This document shows, in pieces, positions 1 to 6,167 of a stretch of 8,049 nt of DNA. The translations under genes were made by a program, and so were the position numbers. This stretch comes from JALXCG01 sp026991065 [NCBI: Gemmatimonadota bacterium]. GTDB taxonomy: Bacteria > GCA-2686955. Below the pieces are notes generated by a model. It was not told the DNA's origin. It saw only the letters and a program-made list of their open reading frames with translations, and made no database searches. The stretch is taken from the NCBI GenBank assembly GCA_026991065.1, contig JALXCG010000130.1, positions 1-8,049 of the forward strand, written 5' to 3'. Each line of letters begins with the position of its first letter. Position 1 is the first letter of the stretch.

Positions 1-351
1 CGCCAGACGGTAGTTGATCGAAACCACCAGCAGACCCATGCGGGCGAAACTGCACGCCATCATCCAATGGGTTTCCTTGGAGAGAATGCGGAACCCGCCT
101 CCGTGGACATAGAAGAGGACCGGCAGCGGGCCGATGACACCGCGCGGATGCACCACATCCAGCCAGTGGTCGCGCCGGCCGGAGAGGAGGTAGGGGATGT
201 TGCGGGTGGTCGTCACCGAGGCCTGGCAGCGCCGCGAGAGGGGCGCGAGCCGCGCCAGGGCGGAGCCGGAGTGGAAGAACGCCTTGGCCAGCAGGGAACC
301 TGCCTTGGCGCGTCGCTGATTGCGGCCCGCCGGATCATATTGTCGCATCAT
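1..351 (-). CDS. alpha/beta hydrolase, HGGGF (HSL-like esterase) type, N-terminal part, cut by window edge
   Basis: This partial gene has 117 codons in the window and continues past base 1. Seen: a basic N-terminus (MMRQYDPAGRNQRRAK), a moderately hydrophobic stretch, then VLFYVHGGGF around residues 78-87 and VVSINYRLA at 109-117. In the alpha/beta hydrolase-3 / hormone-sensitive-lipase-like esterases, HGGGF supplies the oxyanion hole and the (N/D)YRLAP element follows the next strand, so a serine ester hydrolase is likely. The GxSxG nucleophile and the Asp and His lie outside the window, so catalytic competence cannot be judged. The ATG at 351 overlaps the TGA of the upstream DNA glycosylase gene as ATGA, which suggests translational coupling. 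A second ATG follows immediately at 348. A GC-rich purine stretch (AAAGGCGAG) lies upstream, but no clear Shine-Dalgarno site decides between the two. The substrate is unknown. Confidence 0.82.
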   Translation of the reverse strand, partial: MMRQYDPAGRNQRRAKAGSLLAKAFFHSGSALARLAPLSRRCQASVTTTRNIPYLLSGRRDHWLDVVHPRGVIGPLPVLFYVHGGGFRILSKETHWMMACSFARMGLLVVSINYRLA

Positions 352-1013
352 CGCATTCTCGCCTTTCCAGTGCCGCTTTTGGGAGCGGAGTGCGGAGGGG
401 GTGTCTGGTCCGCCAGATAGAAGCGCAGTGGCGCCGCCTGGTCCGCCGGGGTGGCAAAACTGATGCCGATTCGGGGCGCCCGGACGATTCGCGCCGCTCG
501 GTTGGGCATCGCTTCGCCCCTGCCGTTCGCCGCCACGGCATCAGGTGGGCCGATCTCGATCCCGCCGGGCACCCAAACCGGATGGTCGTTCCAGGTGCGG
601 TCGATCGCCAATGCGGCACCCACTTTCCCCGGGCCGGTCAAGAGATCGGGGCCGGTGCGTCCGCCGCGCCGGGCGCGAATGGTGGTCAGGCCACGCAACG
701 GTTGACCGGCGCGTATCAAGACCGCGCCGGCTTCTCCTTCGCCCCCGGTCACCACATTCAGCATCTGGTGTATGCCATAGCACAAGTAGACATAAAGCCT
801 TCCCGGTGGACCCCACATCGGCGCGTTGCGCGCGGTTCGCCCGTGGCGGGCATGGCTGGCGGAGTCTGTCTGGTCGCCGTAGGCCTCGACTTCGGTGATC
901 CGCAGCGCAACTTCGCCATGCCGAAGTTCCATGCCGATCAAGTCATGCGCAACCTCGGCGGCTTGCCGGGCAAAGAAAGACTGGGGCAGAATCGGCAGTT
1001 CTCTTCGACTCAC
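348..1013 (-). CDS. 3-methyladenine DNA glycosylase, AAG/MPG family
   Basis: This 221-residue protein is a monofunctional base-excision glycosylase. The family removes alkylated purines (3-methyladenine, 7-methylguanine) and often hypoxanthine from DNA. The length is normal for bacterial members. Seen: ITEVEAYG at 39-46 with the presumed catalytic Glu43 (human Glu125) and Tyr45 (human Tyr127), and His54 at the spacing of human His136. The strand GRLYVYLCYG contains Tyr79, matching the intercalating human Tyr162, and Asn86 matches human Asn169. LIRAGQP (Arg101) and TGPGKVGAALAID (126-138) complete the signature. The start is a GTG at 1013; an in-frame stop lies 15 nt upstream and no good Shine-Dalgarno site is visible, so translation may be weak or depend on read-through from hflC, which ends 51 nt upstream. 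The gene's TGA overlaps the ATG of the next hydrolase. It is unrelated in fold to E. coli Tag and AlkA. The family assignment is firm. Confidence 0.95.
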   Translation of the reverse strand: MSRRELPILPQSFFARQAAEVAHDLIGMELRHGEVALRITEVEAYGDQTDSASHARHGRTARNAPMWGPPGRLYVYLCYGIHQMLNVVTGGEGEAGAVLIRAGQPLRGLTTIRARRGGRTGPDLLTGPGKVGAALAIDRTWNDHPVWVPGGIEIGPPDAVAANGRGEAMPNRAARIVRAPRIGISFATPADQAAPLRFYLADQTPPPHSAPKSGTGKARMR

Positions 1014-1064
1014 GAGGGGTTCAGGTCAGAGGCTCAGGTGATCGCGGTCGCGCCCGGCGCAGGG

Positions 1065-2015
1065 CTATTCGGGCTCCGGGGTATTCAGGTAGCGATAGAA
1101 GTTGCTGTCGGATGAGAGCAGCAGTGTGGTTTTGTCGTCAAGCGCGGCGTCGAATGACTCCATGGTTTTGAGAAACGTATAGAACTCCCGCGTGGCCGGA
1201 CTGCGGTCGTAGGCTTCAGCGTAGATGCGCGTGGCCGCAGCGTCCGCTTCGCCTCGGATCTCTTCTGCGCGGCGCCTGGCCGTGGAGCCGATCCGCGCCA
1301 GTTCGCGTGATTTCTCACCGCGAATGCGCAGCGCCTCCCCCTGACCTTCGGAGCGAAAACGGTCCGCGATCCGGGTACGTTCCGCGATCATGCGTTCGTA
1401 AACCTTGAGCTTCACCTCATCGACATAGGTGATGCGCTTGAATTGAAGATCCAGAATCTCGATGCCCAGGTCGACCGTCCGGTCCGCGGCTGCACTGAGG
1501 ATCTGGTCGCGGATCTTGTGTCGCCCGGTGGTAATGGTGGCGAACGACTCATCTTCCTCTTCATCCAACTCATCCGCGCGCGTCGGTTCCCGGTTGCTGT
1601 TGCGCACCAACTCCACCAGGTCGTGCGAAGCGATTGCGTTGCGCGTCTCCCCGTCGAGGATATCGTCAAGGCGGCTTTGGGCTCCGCGCTCATCGCGGAC
1701 ACGCTGGAAGTATAGGAGCGGGTCGGCGATGCGCCAGCGCGCGTAGGTGTCGACCCAGATGAAGCGTTTGTCTTTGGTGGGGAGTTGGTTGGAAGCGCCG
1801 TCCCACTCCAGAAAACGCTTTTCGAAGCGATGCACATCCTGCACCACGGGCAGCTTGAAACGCAGGCCGGGAGTGTTGATCGGACCACCAACCGGCTTGC
1901 CGAACTGGGTGATGATGACCTGTTCCGTCTCGTCAACCACGTAGACCGCGGCGTTCAACAGAAAGAGGCCAAGCACAACGACGATTACCCCCAGGGGACC
2001 AAACAGTTTTTTCAT
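1065..2015 (-). CDS. hflC: HflC, SPFH-domain modulator of FtsH protease
   Basis: This 316-residue inner-membrane protein has one N-terminal membrane segment (about 7-25) followed by a periplasmic SPFH/band-7 domain. HflC partners HflK in the large assembly that encloses FtsH and restrains its membrane-protein degradation. Seen: ETEQVIITQFGKPV at 29-42, GLRFKLPVVQDV at 50-61, WVDTYARWRI at 87-96, and a charged helical region (about 205-270) with the RSEGQGEALRIRGE and EEIRGEADAAATRIYAEAY segments typical of the family. The C-terminus, SSDSNFYRYLNTP, closely resembles the SPDSDFFRYMKTP of E. coli HflC as I remember it. Length is slightly under E. coli HflC (334). A very acidic segment, DELDEEEDES, lies at 148-157. 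The ATG at 2015 overlaps the hflK TGA as ATGA and has its own AAGGA Shine-Dalgarno site 8 nt upstream. The assignment is strong, helped by hflK next door. Confidence 0.96.
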   Translation of the reverse strand: MKKLFGPLGVIVVVLGLFLLNAAVYVVDETEQVIITQFGKPVGGPINTPGLRFKLPVVQDVHRFEKRFLEWDGASNQLPTKDKRFIWVDTYARWRIADPLLYFQRVRDERGAQSRLDDILDGETRNAIASHDLVELVRNSNREPTRADELDEEEDESFATITTGRHKIRDQILSAAADRTVDLGIEILDLQFKRITYVDEVKLKVYERMIAERTRIADRFRSEGQGEALRIRGEKSRELARIGSTARRRAEEIRGEADAAATRIYAEAYDRSPATREFYTFLKTMESFDAALDDKTTLLLSSDSNFYRYLNTPEPE

Positions 2016-3013
2016 GGCCGTTTTCCTTCTACTTTCGCACCGCTGAGGTCGAAGAGCGGCAGCATCCCCTTGATCTCCGGGTCGAAGATCACTTTGTTGC
2101 CGACATTCGGTAGGCTCTTGGCCAGGGTCTCCAGGTAGATGCGACGCCGAGTTACCTCCGGGGCGGCCGAGTAGGCTTCGAAGAGGCTATTGAAGCGGGC
2201 GGCTTGCCCCTTCGCGCCATTGATTCGTTCTAGTTCGTAGGCGCGCGCTTCGCTGATGGTCTGTTCCGCTTCGCCCTTGGCGCTGGGAATGGCCCGGTTG
2301 TACTCCGCGCGGGCATCGTTGATCAGCTTTTCGCGCTCCTGTTGCGCTTCGTTGACCGCGTTGAAGGAAGGCTTTACCAACTCCGGCGGATTGACATCCT
2401 GGAGCACCACCTGGTCGATCTTGACACCGGTTTCGTACTGGTCGCACAACTTCTGTAAACGGAGTTTCACCGTGTCGCTGATGTCGATGCGGCCCACGGT
2501 CAGGACTTCGTTGATGGTGCGATCACCGACGACTTCCCGCATCACCGCCTCGTTGAGATCGCGCAGCGTGTCGCGGATGTTGCGCACGCGGAAGAGGAAT
2601 TTGTAGGGATCGACGATGCGAAACTGGACGATCCACTCGACCGAGGCGATGTTCAGATCGCCCGTGAGCATCAGCGCTTCATCCTCGAATCCGCGATTGG
2701 TGAAGGTGCTCTGCACGCCCGCGGCCTGGGTGCGAAAGCCGAACTCCTCTTTGAGTTGGCGCTGCACCGGTACCTTGTTCAACCGATCGATGCCCAAGGG
2801 CAGGCGCAGGTGCAGCCCGGGCTGAGTGACGCCGTTGAATCGCCCCAATCGACGAATCACGCCGATCTCTTCGGGGCCGATGGTGTAAACACTGCCCAGC
2901 AGGGTGACCCCGATCAGGGCGATGAGAACGAAGAGCAGCGCGGTTCGCTGCTGCCCCGGGGTCGGGCCTTTTGCCTGGTTCAGTAACTCGTTGAAATCGA
3001 ACTCTTCAGCCAT
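2012..3013 (-). CDS. hflK: HflK, SPFH-domain modulator of FtsH protease (short N-terminus)
   Basis: This 333-residue partner of HflC is anchored in the inner membrane. Seen: a short cytoplasmic start (MAEEFDFNELLNQAKG), one membrane segment at about 24-44, then an SPFH domain opening with GPEEIGVIRRLGRF (46-59) and GLHLRLPLGID (66-76). REVVGDRTINEVLT (159-172) and VVLQDVNPPE (202-211) are followed by a long charged helix (about 220-275, EAQQEREKLINDARAEYNR, AKGEAEQTISEARAYELER) expected to pack in the oligomer. E. coli HflK is about 419 residues; the long Gly/Asn-rich N-terminal region of that protein is absent here. An upstream in-frame ATG at 3094 would add 27 Pro/Arg-rich residues, but the ATG at 3013 has GGAG 8 nt before it and gives a natural N-terminus, so I chose it. 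The TGA overlaps the hflC ATG. No hfq, hflX or ftsH is in the window. Confidence 0.94.
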   Translation of the reverse strand: MAEEFDFNELLNQAKGPTPGQQRTALLFVLIALIGVTLLGSVYTIGPEEIGVIRRLGRFNGVTQPGLHLRLPLGIDRLNKVPVQRQLKEEFGFRTQAAGVQSTFTNRGFEDEALMLTGDLNIASVEWIVQFRIVDPYKFLFRVRNIRDTLRDLNEAVMREVVGDRTINEVLTVGRIDISDTVKLRLQKLCDQYETGVKIDQVVLQDVNPPELVKPSFNAVNEAQQEREKLINDARAEYNRAIPSAKGEAEQTISEARAYELERINGAKGQAARFNSLFEAYSAAPEVTRRRIYLETLAKSLPNVGNKVIFDPEIKGMLPLFDLSGAKVEGKRP

Positions 3014-3021
3014 ACTTCGTG

Positions 3022-3025
3022 CTCC
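3022..3025 (-). promoter_or_regulatory. Shine-Dalgarno site of hflK
   Basis: GGAG on the minus strand lies 8 nt before the ATG at 3013. It supports this start over the in-frame ATG at 3094, which would lengthen HflK by 27 unusual residues. Confidence 0.6.
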
Positions 3026-3073
3026 ATATCCGGAGACTGCCGGAAGCGGCCTGGACCGGCACATCTCCCTGGG

Positions 3074-3090
3074 CGCGCCACGCCGGCGCG
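3074..3090 (-). other. GC-rich stem-loop between mutY and hflK
   Basis: A perfect 6-bp inverted repeat, CGCGCC / GGCGCG, with a 5-nt loop lies in the 99-bp gap between the mutY stop and the hflK start. No T-run follows on the minus strand, so it is not a canonical intrinsic terminator. It could be an attenuator, an mRNA-stability element, or chance in GC-rich DNA. I saw no convincing sigma-70 promoter elsewhere in this gap. Confidence 0.3.
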
Positions 3091-3112
3091 GCATCGGCGT
3101 GTGAGAATCTGC

Positions 3113-4174
3113 TTACCCTACACTTTTCTCTTGTGGGGCGGCGAGCCATTCTCGATCCATCTGGGCCTTCGCGGCGCGGCCGATTCGAGCCAGGCTGGTC
3201 GGCGTGCCGCGCCGGGACAGTGCTTCGCCAGAAACTCTCTCCCATTCCGCCGGCCACGGCTGGGCAAGCCTGACCCGCAGCGGATGGAGCAGGATGCGTC
3301 GATGGGTAAGGAGATGAATCACAGCGGGAAGGGGTTGTGCGGCGCATTGCAGGGAGATTCCCGCCGCGGCCGCGCGCCGCGGATCGAAAGGTGCCGCGGC
3401 TGATTCGCGGGCGAGCAGGGGCACCATCCAGAGGCCGCCCCAGATCCCTTGATCCGGGCGGCGCTCCAGTACCAAGCCCGCGGCTGTTTCATCCCAGAAT
3501 GCCCAGAGATGCACCTCCTTCACCTTGGGCGGCCGGCGCGGTTCCGGGCGTTCGGCCACAGTTCCGTGCCGCCGGGCGCGACACTCTTCGCGCAGAGGGC
3601 AGGCGTCGCATTCGGGAGCGATGGGCTTGCACAACAGTGCGCCCAGCTCCATGAGTGCCTGGGTCCACTCGCCGGGAGCACGGCGGTCGATCCAGGAGTC
3701 GGCGATGACGGTGAGCTGCCGGTTGGTGGGGGCCGCCAGATCTTCCAATCGACTAAGAACCCGGCGGACATTGCCGTCGACCGCGGGGACCGGTTGCTCG
3801 AAAGCGATGGAGAGGACCGCACCCGCGGTGTAGGCGCCGACTCCGGGAAGGGCGCGGAATTCACTCTCGGTGCACGGAATCCGCCCACCATGGTCGCGCA
3901 TGACTTGGGTGGCTGCGCGGTGCAGATTGCGCGCCCGGGAATAGTAGCCGAGCCCGGACCAGAGACTCAGCAACTCATCCACCGGCGCTGCCGCCAGGTC
4001 GGCGGTTGTGGGGTAGAGGCGCATGAAACGCTCATAATAGGGAATCGCCGAGTCGACCCGGGTCTGCTGACACATCACCTCGCTCACCCATATCGCCCAC
4101 GGATCCCGGGTGCGGCGCCAGGGAAGCTCCCGCTGGCAGCGTTGAAACCAGGCGCGCAGCCGGCCGCGGGCCAC
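3113..4174 (-). CDS. mutY: adenine DNA glycosylase MutY
   Basis: MutY removes adenine mispaired with 8-oxoguanine or guanine. With a GTG start at 4174 the protein has 353 residues, close to E. coli MutY (350). Seen: WVSEVMCQQTRV with catalytic Glu32 (E. coli Glu37), the helix-hairpin-helix LPGVGAYTAGAV from residue 109, and AVDGNVRRVLSR with catalytic Asp133 (E. coli Asp138). The [4Fe-4S] ligands Cys182, Cys189, Cys192 and Cys198 have the classic C-x6-C-x2-C-x5-C spacing. A C-terminal Nudix-like domain (from about 220) includes LVLERRPDQGIWGGLWMVPL and the HLLTH element (His287, His291), which aligns with the FSH loop that recognises 8-oxoguanine. GTG 4174 has GGAG 6 nt upstream. An alternative GTG at 4246 adds 24 residues and overlaps the pepP end by 19 nt, but its GGAG is only 2 nt away. 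The in-frame ORF back to 4396 would lie deep inside pepP and is unlikely. Confidence 0.95.
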   Translation of the reverse strand: MARGRLRAWFQRCQRELPWRRTRDPWAIWVSEVMCQQTRVDSAIPYYERFMRLYPTTADLAAAPVDELLSLWSGLGYYSRARNLHRAATQVMRDHGGRIPCTESEFRALPGVGAYTAGAVLSIAFEQPVPAVDGNVRRVLSRLEDLAAPTNRQLTVIADSWIDRRAPGEWTQALMELGALLCKPIAPECDACPLREECRARRHGTVAERPEPRRPPKVKEVHLWAFWDETAAGLVLERRPDQGIWGGLWMVPLLARESAAAPFDPRRAAAAGISLQCAAQPLPAVIHLLTHRRILLHPLRVRLAQPWPAEWERVSGEALSRRGTPTSLARIGRAAKAQMDREWLAAPQEKSVG

Positions 4175-4180
4175 GCTCCG

Positions 4181-4184
4181 CTCC
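4181..4184 (-). promoter_or_regulatory. Shine-Dalgarno site favouring the mutY GTG at 4174
   Basis: GGAG on the minus strand, 6 nt before the GTG at 4174, is within the normal spacing range. The competing GTG at 4246 has GGAG only 2 nt upstream. This, together with the family length, is why the shorter MutY start was chosen; the evidence is not decisive. Confidence 0.45.
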
Positions 4185-4227
4185 GTTTCCGGAATCCGGG
4201 CCGAGGCAAGAGCCGCGGCGGAGCGTT

Positions 4228-6012
4228 TCAGGCGAGCGATAGCCACTCCTCCAACTCGCTGACCTCGGTCGAACTCAGGTGCGGGGCGAGCCGCTCGCGA
4301 CAGGCGGCGTGGTAGCGGTGGAGCCAGGCGGATTCGGGGGCCGACAGGGCCTGCTGATCGATCAGTCTTGGGTCGAAAGGAATCCAGGTCAGGCACTCGA
4401 ATTCGAGCCAGCCTGCGCGCTTGGCGTTCCTCACCAGATAGAGATTCTCGAGGCGAATGCCGCCCCAGCCCTCTTCGTAGTACCCAGGTTCAATCGAGGT
4501 CACCATTCCCTCATCCAGAGGGGTCGTTGCGGTCGGGCGCCGGGCGACTTCAGCGAGGACAAATGGGCCTTCATGGACATTGAGCCAGGCGCCGACACCG
4601 TGGCCTGTGCCATGGTCATAGTTGAGCTGCGCGCGCCAGAGTGGCCCTCGACAGATCGCGTCCAGGGCGACGCCGGGTGTGCCTTGGGGGAATGGCTGGC
4701 TGGCGGCGGCGATGTGGGATTGGAGGACTTGGGTGTAGAGCCGGCGCGCTTTGGCCGACGCCTGGCCCACTGCGATGGTGCGCGTGTCATCGGTTGTCCC
4801 TCCGCCGGCGTGCATGCCGGAATCCAGAAGGAAAAGCTCTCCACTGCGCAATGGCACTTCACCGACCTCGCTGTAATGCGGGAGGGCGGAGTTGGGGCCG
4901 GCGGCGGCGATGGTGGCGAAAGAGAGGTCGTGATAATCCGCGCTTGCCGCGTAGTTGGACTCTACGACGGCGGCGACGGCGCGCTCGGTGGGGAACTCCC
5001 CGGCCCGCACTTGGCGCTCAATCCAGAGCAGGGTGCGGGTCTTGGCAACCGAGGCCTCCAGGTTGGCCTGCCGCATGGCATCTTGCTCCGCCGGGTTTTT
5101 GCGCGCTTTCCAACTCTGCAGGGGTGAGGCGGCCGGTAGAAGTCGCGCGCCGGCCTGCCGCAGCCGATCCGCGATTCCGGCGGTTACCTGTGCGAGGTCG
5201 AGCAGCACAAGCTGCCCGGCGCTGGCCTGGAGTCGTTTCTGGAACCGGTCGCGATCAGCTACCTGGACGCCGGCTGGAAGGTCGATTCCCGACAAGCGAT
5301 CGGCTCCACCGTGAAGAAAGAGCGTGGCACTCCGAGCATCGACCCAGGCAAAACTCTCGAAGACTGCTGAACAGGGCAGGTCGCCGATGGAACGCAGGTT
5401 GAAAAGCCAGGCGATTTCGTCGAGTTGGGCGCCGACCCAGGCGTCCGCGCCGCATTCCGCGAGGTGGCCGCGCAGGCGAAGCAGTTTGTCGGCAGTGCTC
5501 TCGCCGACCCACTTCAGCGGCGCTTCCTGCAGCGGCGATGTAGGGGGCGACGGCCGCTCCGGCCAGAGTCGGTCGACCAGATTGTGCTCAATGCCGACCA
5601 GGACGCCGCCGGCGGAACGGAGTGCGCGGGACAGCTCTTCCGCTGTCGTTGCCGCGGTGATGCAGGGATCGAAGCCCAGCCGCAGGCCGGGCCGCTGCCG
5701 GGCCAGGGAGCAGACCATGGTGGTGAGCGTGGGCGCGCCCGGTTCGCTGGCAGTGAGCACTTTGATCGGCAACGAGCGGAGTTCCCGCTTGGCTTGTAGC
5801 GTGTAGCGGCCGTCGGTAAAGAGCCAGGCCCGGTCCCGGGCGACAAGCAGGTCGCCGGCGGATCCACTGAACCCGCTCAGCCAGTGGCGCCGCGCCGCCC
5901 AGGGGGGCGCATACTCACTGAGGTGCTCGTCGGTGGAGGGAACCCAGTAGGCGTCGAGCCCCTCCTCCTCCAGCAGTGCACGCATTCCTTCGATCCTGGC
6001 GCGATGATCCAT
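4228..6012 (-). CDS. Xaa-Pro aminopeptidase (aminopeptidase P, M24B, long form)
   Basis: This 594-residue metallopeptidase is predicted to remove the N-terminal residue from peptides whose second residue is Pro. The length and three-part layout match the long cytosolic aminopeptidase P type (human XPNPEP1-like) rather than E. coli PepP (441). Seen: an N-terminal creatinase-like domain with VPSTDEHLSEY (24-34), WLSGFSGSAG (44-53) and FTDGRYTLQA (65-74); a second creatinase-like domain around 170-310; and the pita-bread catalytic domain from about 315. The five metal ligands are all present: Asp397, Asp408 (DSG...DDTRT), His471 (TGHGVGAWLNVHEGP), Glu508 (SIEPGYYEEG) and Glu522 (IRLENL). The first three keep the spacing of human Asp415/Asp426/His489. 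No signal peptide is visible. The start at 6012 has AAGGG 7 nt upstream; an in-frame ATG at 6120 would add 36 Arg/Thr-rich residues and invade the divergent promoter region. It is the first gene of the minus-strand run. Confidence 0.94.
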   Translation of the reverse strand: MDHRARIEGMRALLEEEGLDAYWVPSTDEHLSEYAPPWAARRHWLSGFSGSAGDLLVARDRAWLFTDGRYTLQAKRELRSLPIKVLTASEPGAPTLTTMVCSLARQRPGLRLGFDPCITAATTAEELSRALRSAGGVLVGIEHNLVDRLWPERPSPPTSPLQEAPLKWVGESTADKLLRLRGHLAECGADAWVGAQLDEIAWLFNLRSIGDLPCSAVFESFAWVDARSATLFLHGGADRLSGIDLPAGVQVADRDRFQKRLQASAGQLVLLDLAQVTAGIADRLRQAGARLLPAASPLQSWKARKNPAEQDAMRQANLEASVAKTRTLLWIERQVRAGEFPTERAVAAVVESNYAASADYHDLSFATIAAAGPNSALPHYSEVGEVPLRSGELFLLDSGMHAGGGTTDDTRTIAVGQASAKARRLYTQVLQSHIAAASQPFPQGTPGVALDAICRGPLWRAQLNYDHGTGHGVGAWLNVHEGPFVLAEVARRPTATTPLDEGMVTSIEPGYYEEGWGGIRLENLYLVRNAKRAGWLEFECLTWIPFDPRLIDQQALSAPESAWLHRYHAACRERLAPHLSSTEVSELEEWLSLA

Positions 6013-6019
6013 CGATTGG

Positions 6020-6024
6020 CCCTT
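6020..6024 (-). promoter_or_regulatory. Shine-Dalgarno site of the aminopeptidase P gene
   Basis: AAGGG on the minus strand lies 7 nt before the ATG at 6012. It decides for this start over the longer in-frame ATG at 6120. Confidence 0.6.
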
Positions 6025-6155
6025 GGTGGTGCTGACAGGTGTCGCCACGAGGCGTTCGCGGTATGCTGTTTGAGCAGTGCGGCGAATTCGAATACTGACC
6101 GAAGCTCCGCGGAAATGCAAACCGGAAGCAGCGATTTGGTTTTTCCTTGGCGAAG

Positions 6156-6161
6156 AAGGGG
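6156..6161 (+). promoter_or_regulatory. Shine-Dalgarno site of the SDR gene
   Basis: AAGGGG lies 6 nt before the ATG at 6168. It supports this start over the in-frame TTG at 6147, which would add only seven residues. Confidence 0.65.
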
Positions 6162-6167
6162 CAGCAG

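Larger units (their letters stand above)
1..6012 (-). other. probable transcription unit: aminopeptidase P - mutY - hflK - hflC - aag - hydrolase
   Basis: Six genes run in the same direction. Gaps are about 53 nt or a 19-nt overlap (pepP/mutY, depending on start), 98 nt (mutY/hflK), a 4-nt ATGA overlap (hflK/hflC), 51 nt (hflC/aag) and a second ATGA overlap (aag/hydrolase). No terminator with a T-run was seen between them. The two ATGA junctions make hflK-hflC and aag-hydrolase almost certainly co-transcribed pairs; the 98-nt gap before hflK is the likeliest place for an internal promoter. The single-operon reading is inference from layout. Confidence 0.5.
6013..6167. promoter_or_regulatory. 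divergent intergenic region between aminopeptidase P and the SDR gene
   Basis: This 155-bp gap must hold promoters for both directions. The middle (about 6084-6094) is locally AT-richer, with two overlapping 8-bp palindromes, CGAATTCG and ATTCGAAT. On the plus strand TTGAGC (6070-6075) followed by AATACT (6091-6096) resembles a sigma-70 promoter but has only a 15-nt spacer, so the match is weak. No clear minus-strand promoter was found. The role is inferred from gene orientation, not from a strong motif. Confidence 0.4.

Noticed and set aside
1014-1064. Terminator between hflC and aag
   Set aside because: The gap is GC-rich with short partial self-complementarity (GCGCCGGGCGC) but no stable stem followed by T residues.
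390-1115. Plus-strand open frame of 241 codons across the AAG gene
   Set aside because: It is antisense to a gene with clear catalytic residues, shows no recognisable domain, and such long shadow frames are expected in GC-rich coding DNA.
3449-4315. Plus-strand open frame of 288 codons opposite mutY
   Set aside because: No family signature; the minus strand encodes MutY with all Fe-S cysteines and catalytic residues.
4279-5127. Plus-strand open frame of 282 codons opposite aminopeptidase P (also the one at 4641-5402)
   Set aside because: Gly/Arg-rich low-complexity translations typical of antisense frames; the opposite strand encodes all five metal ligands of an M24B peptidase.
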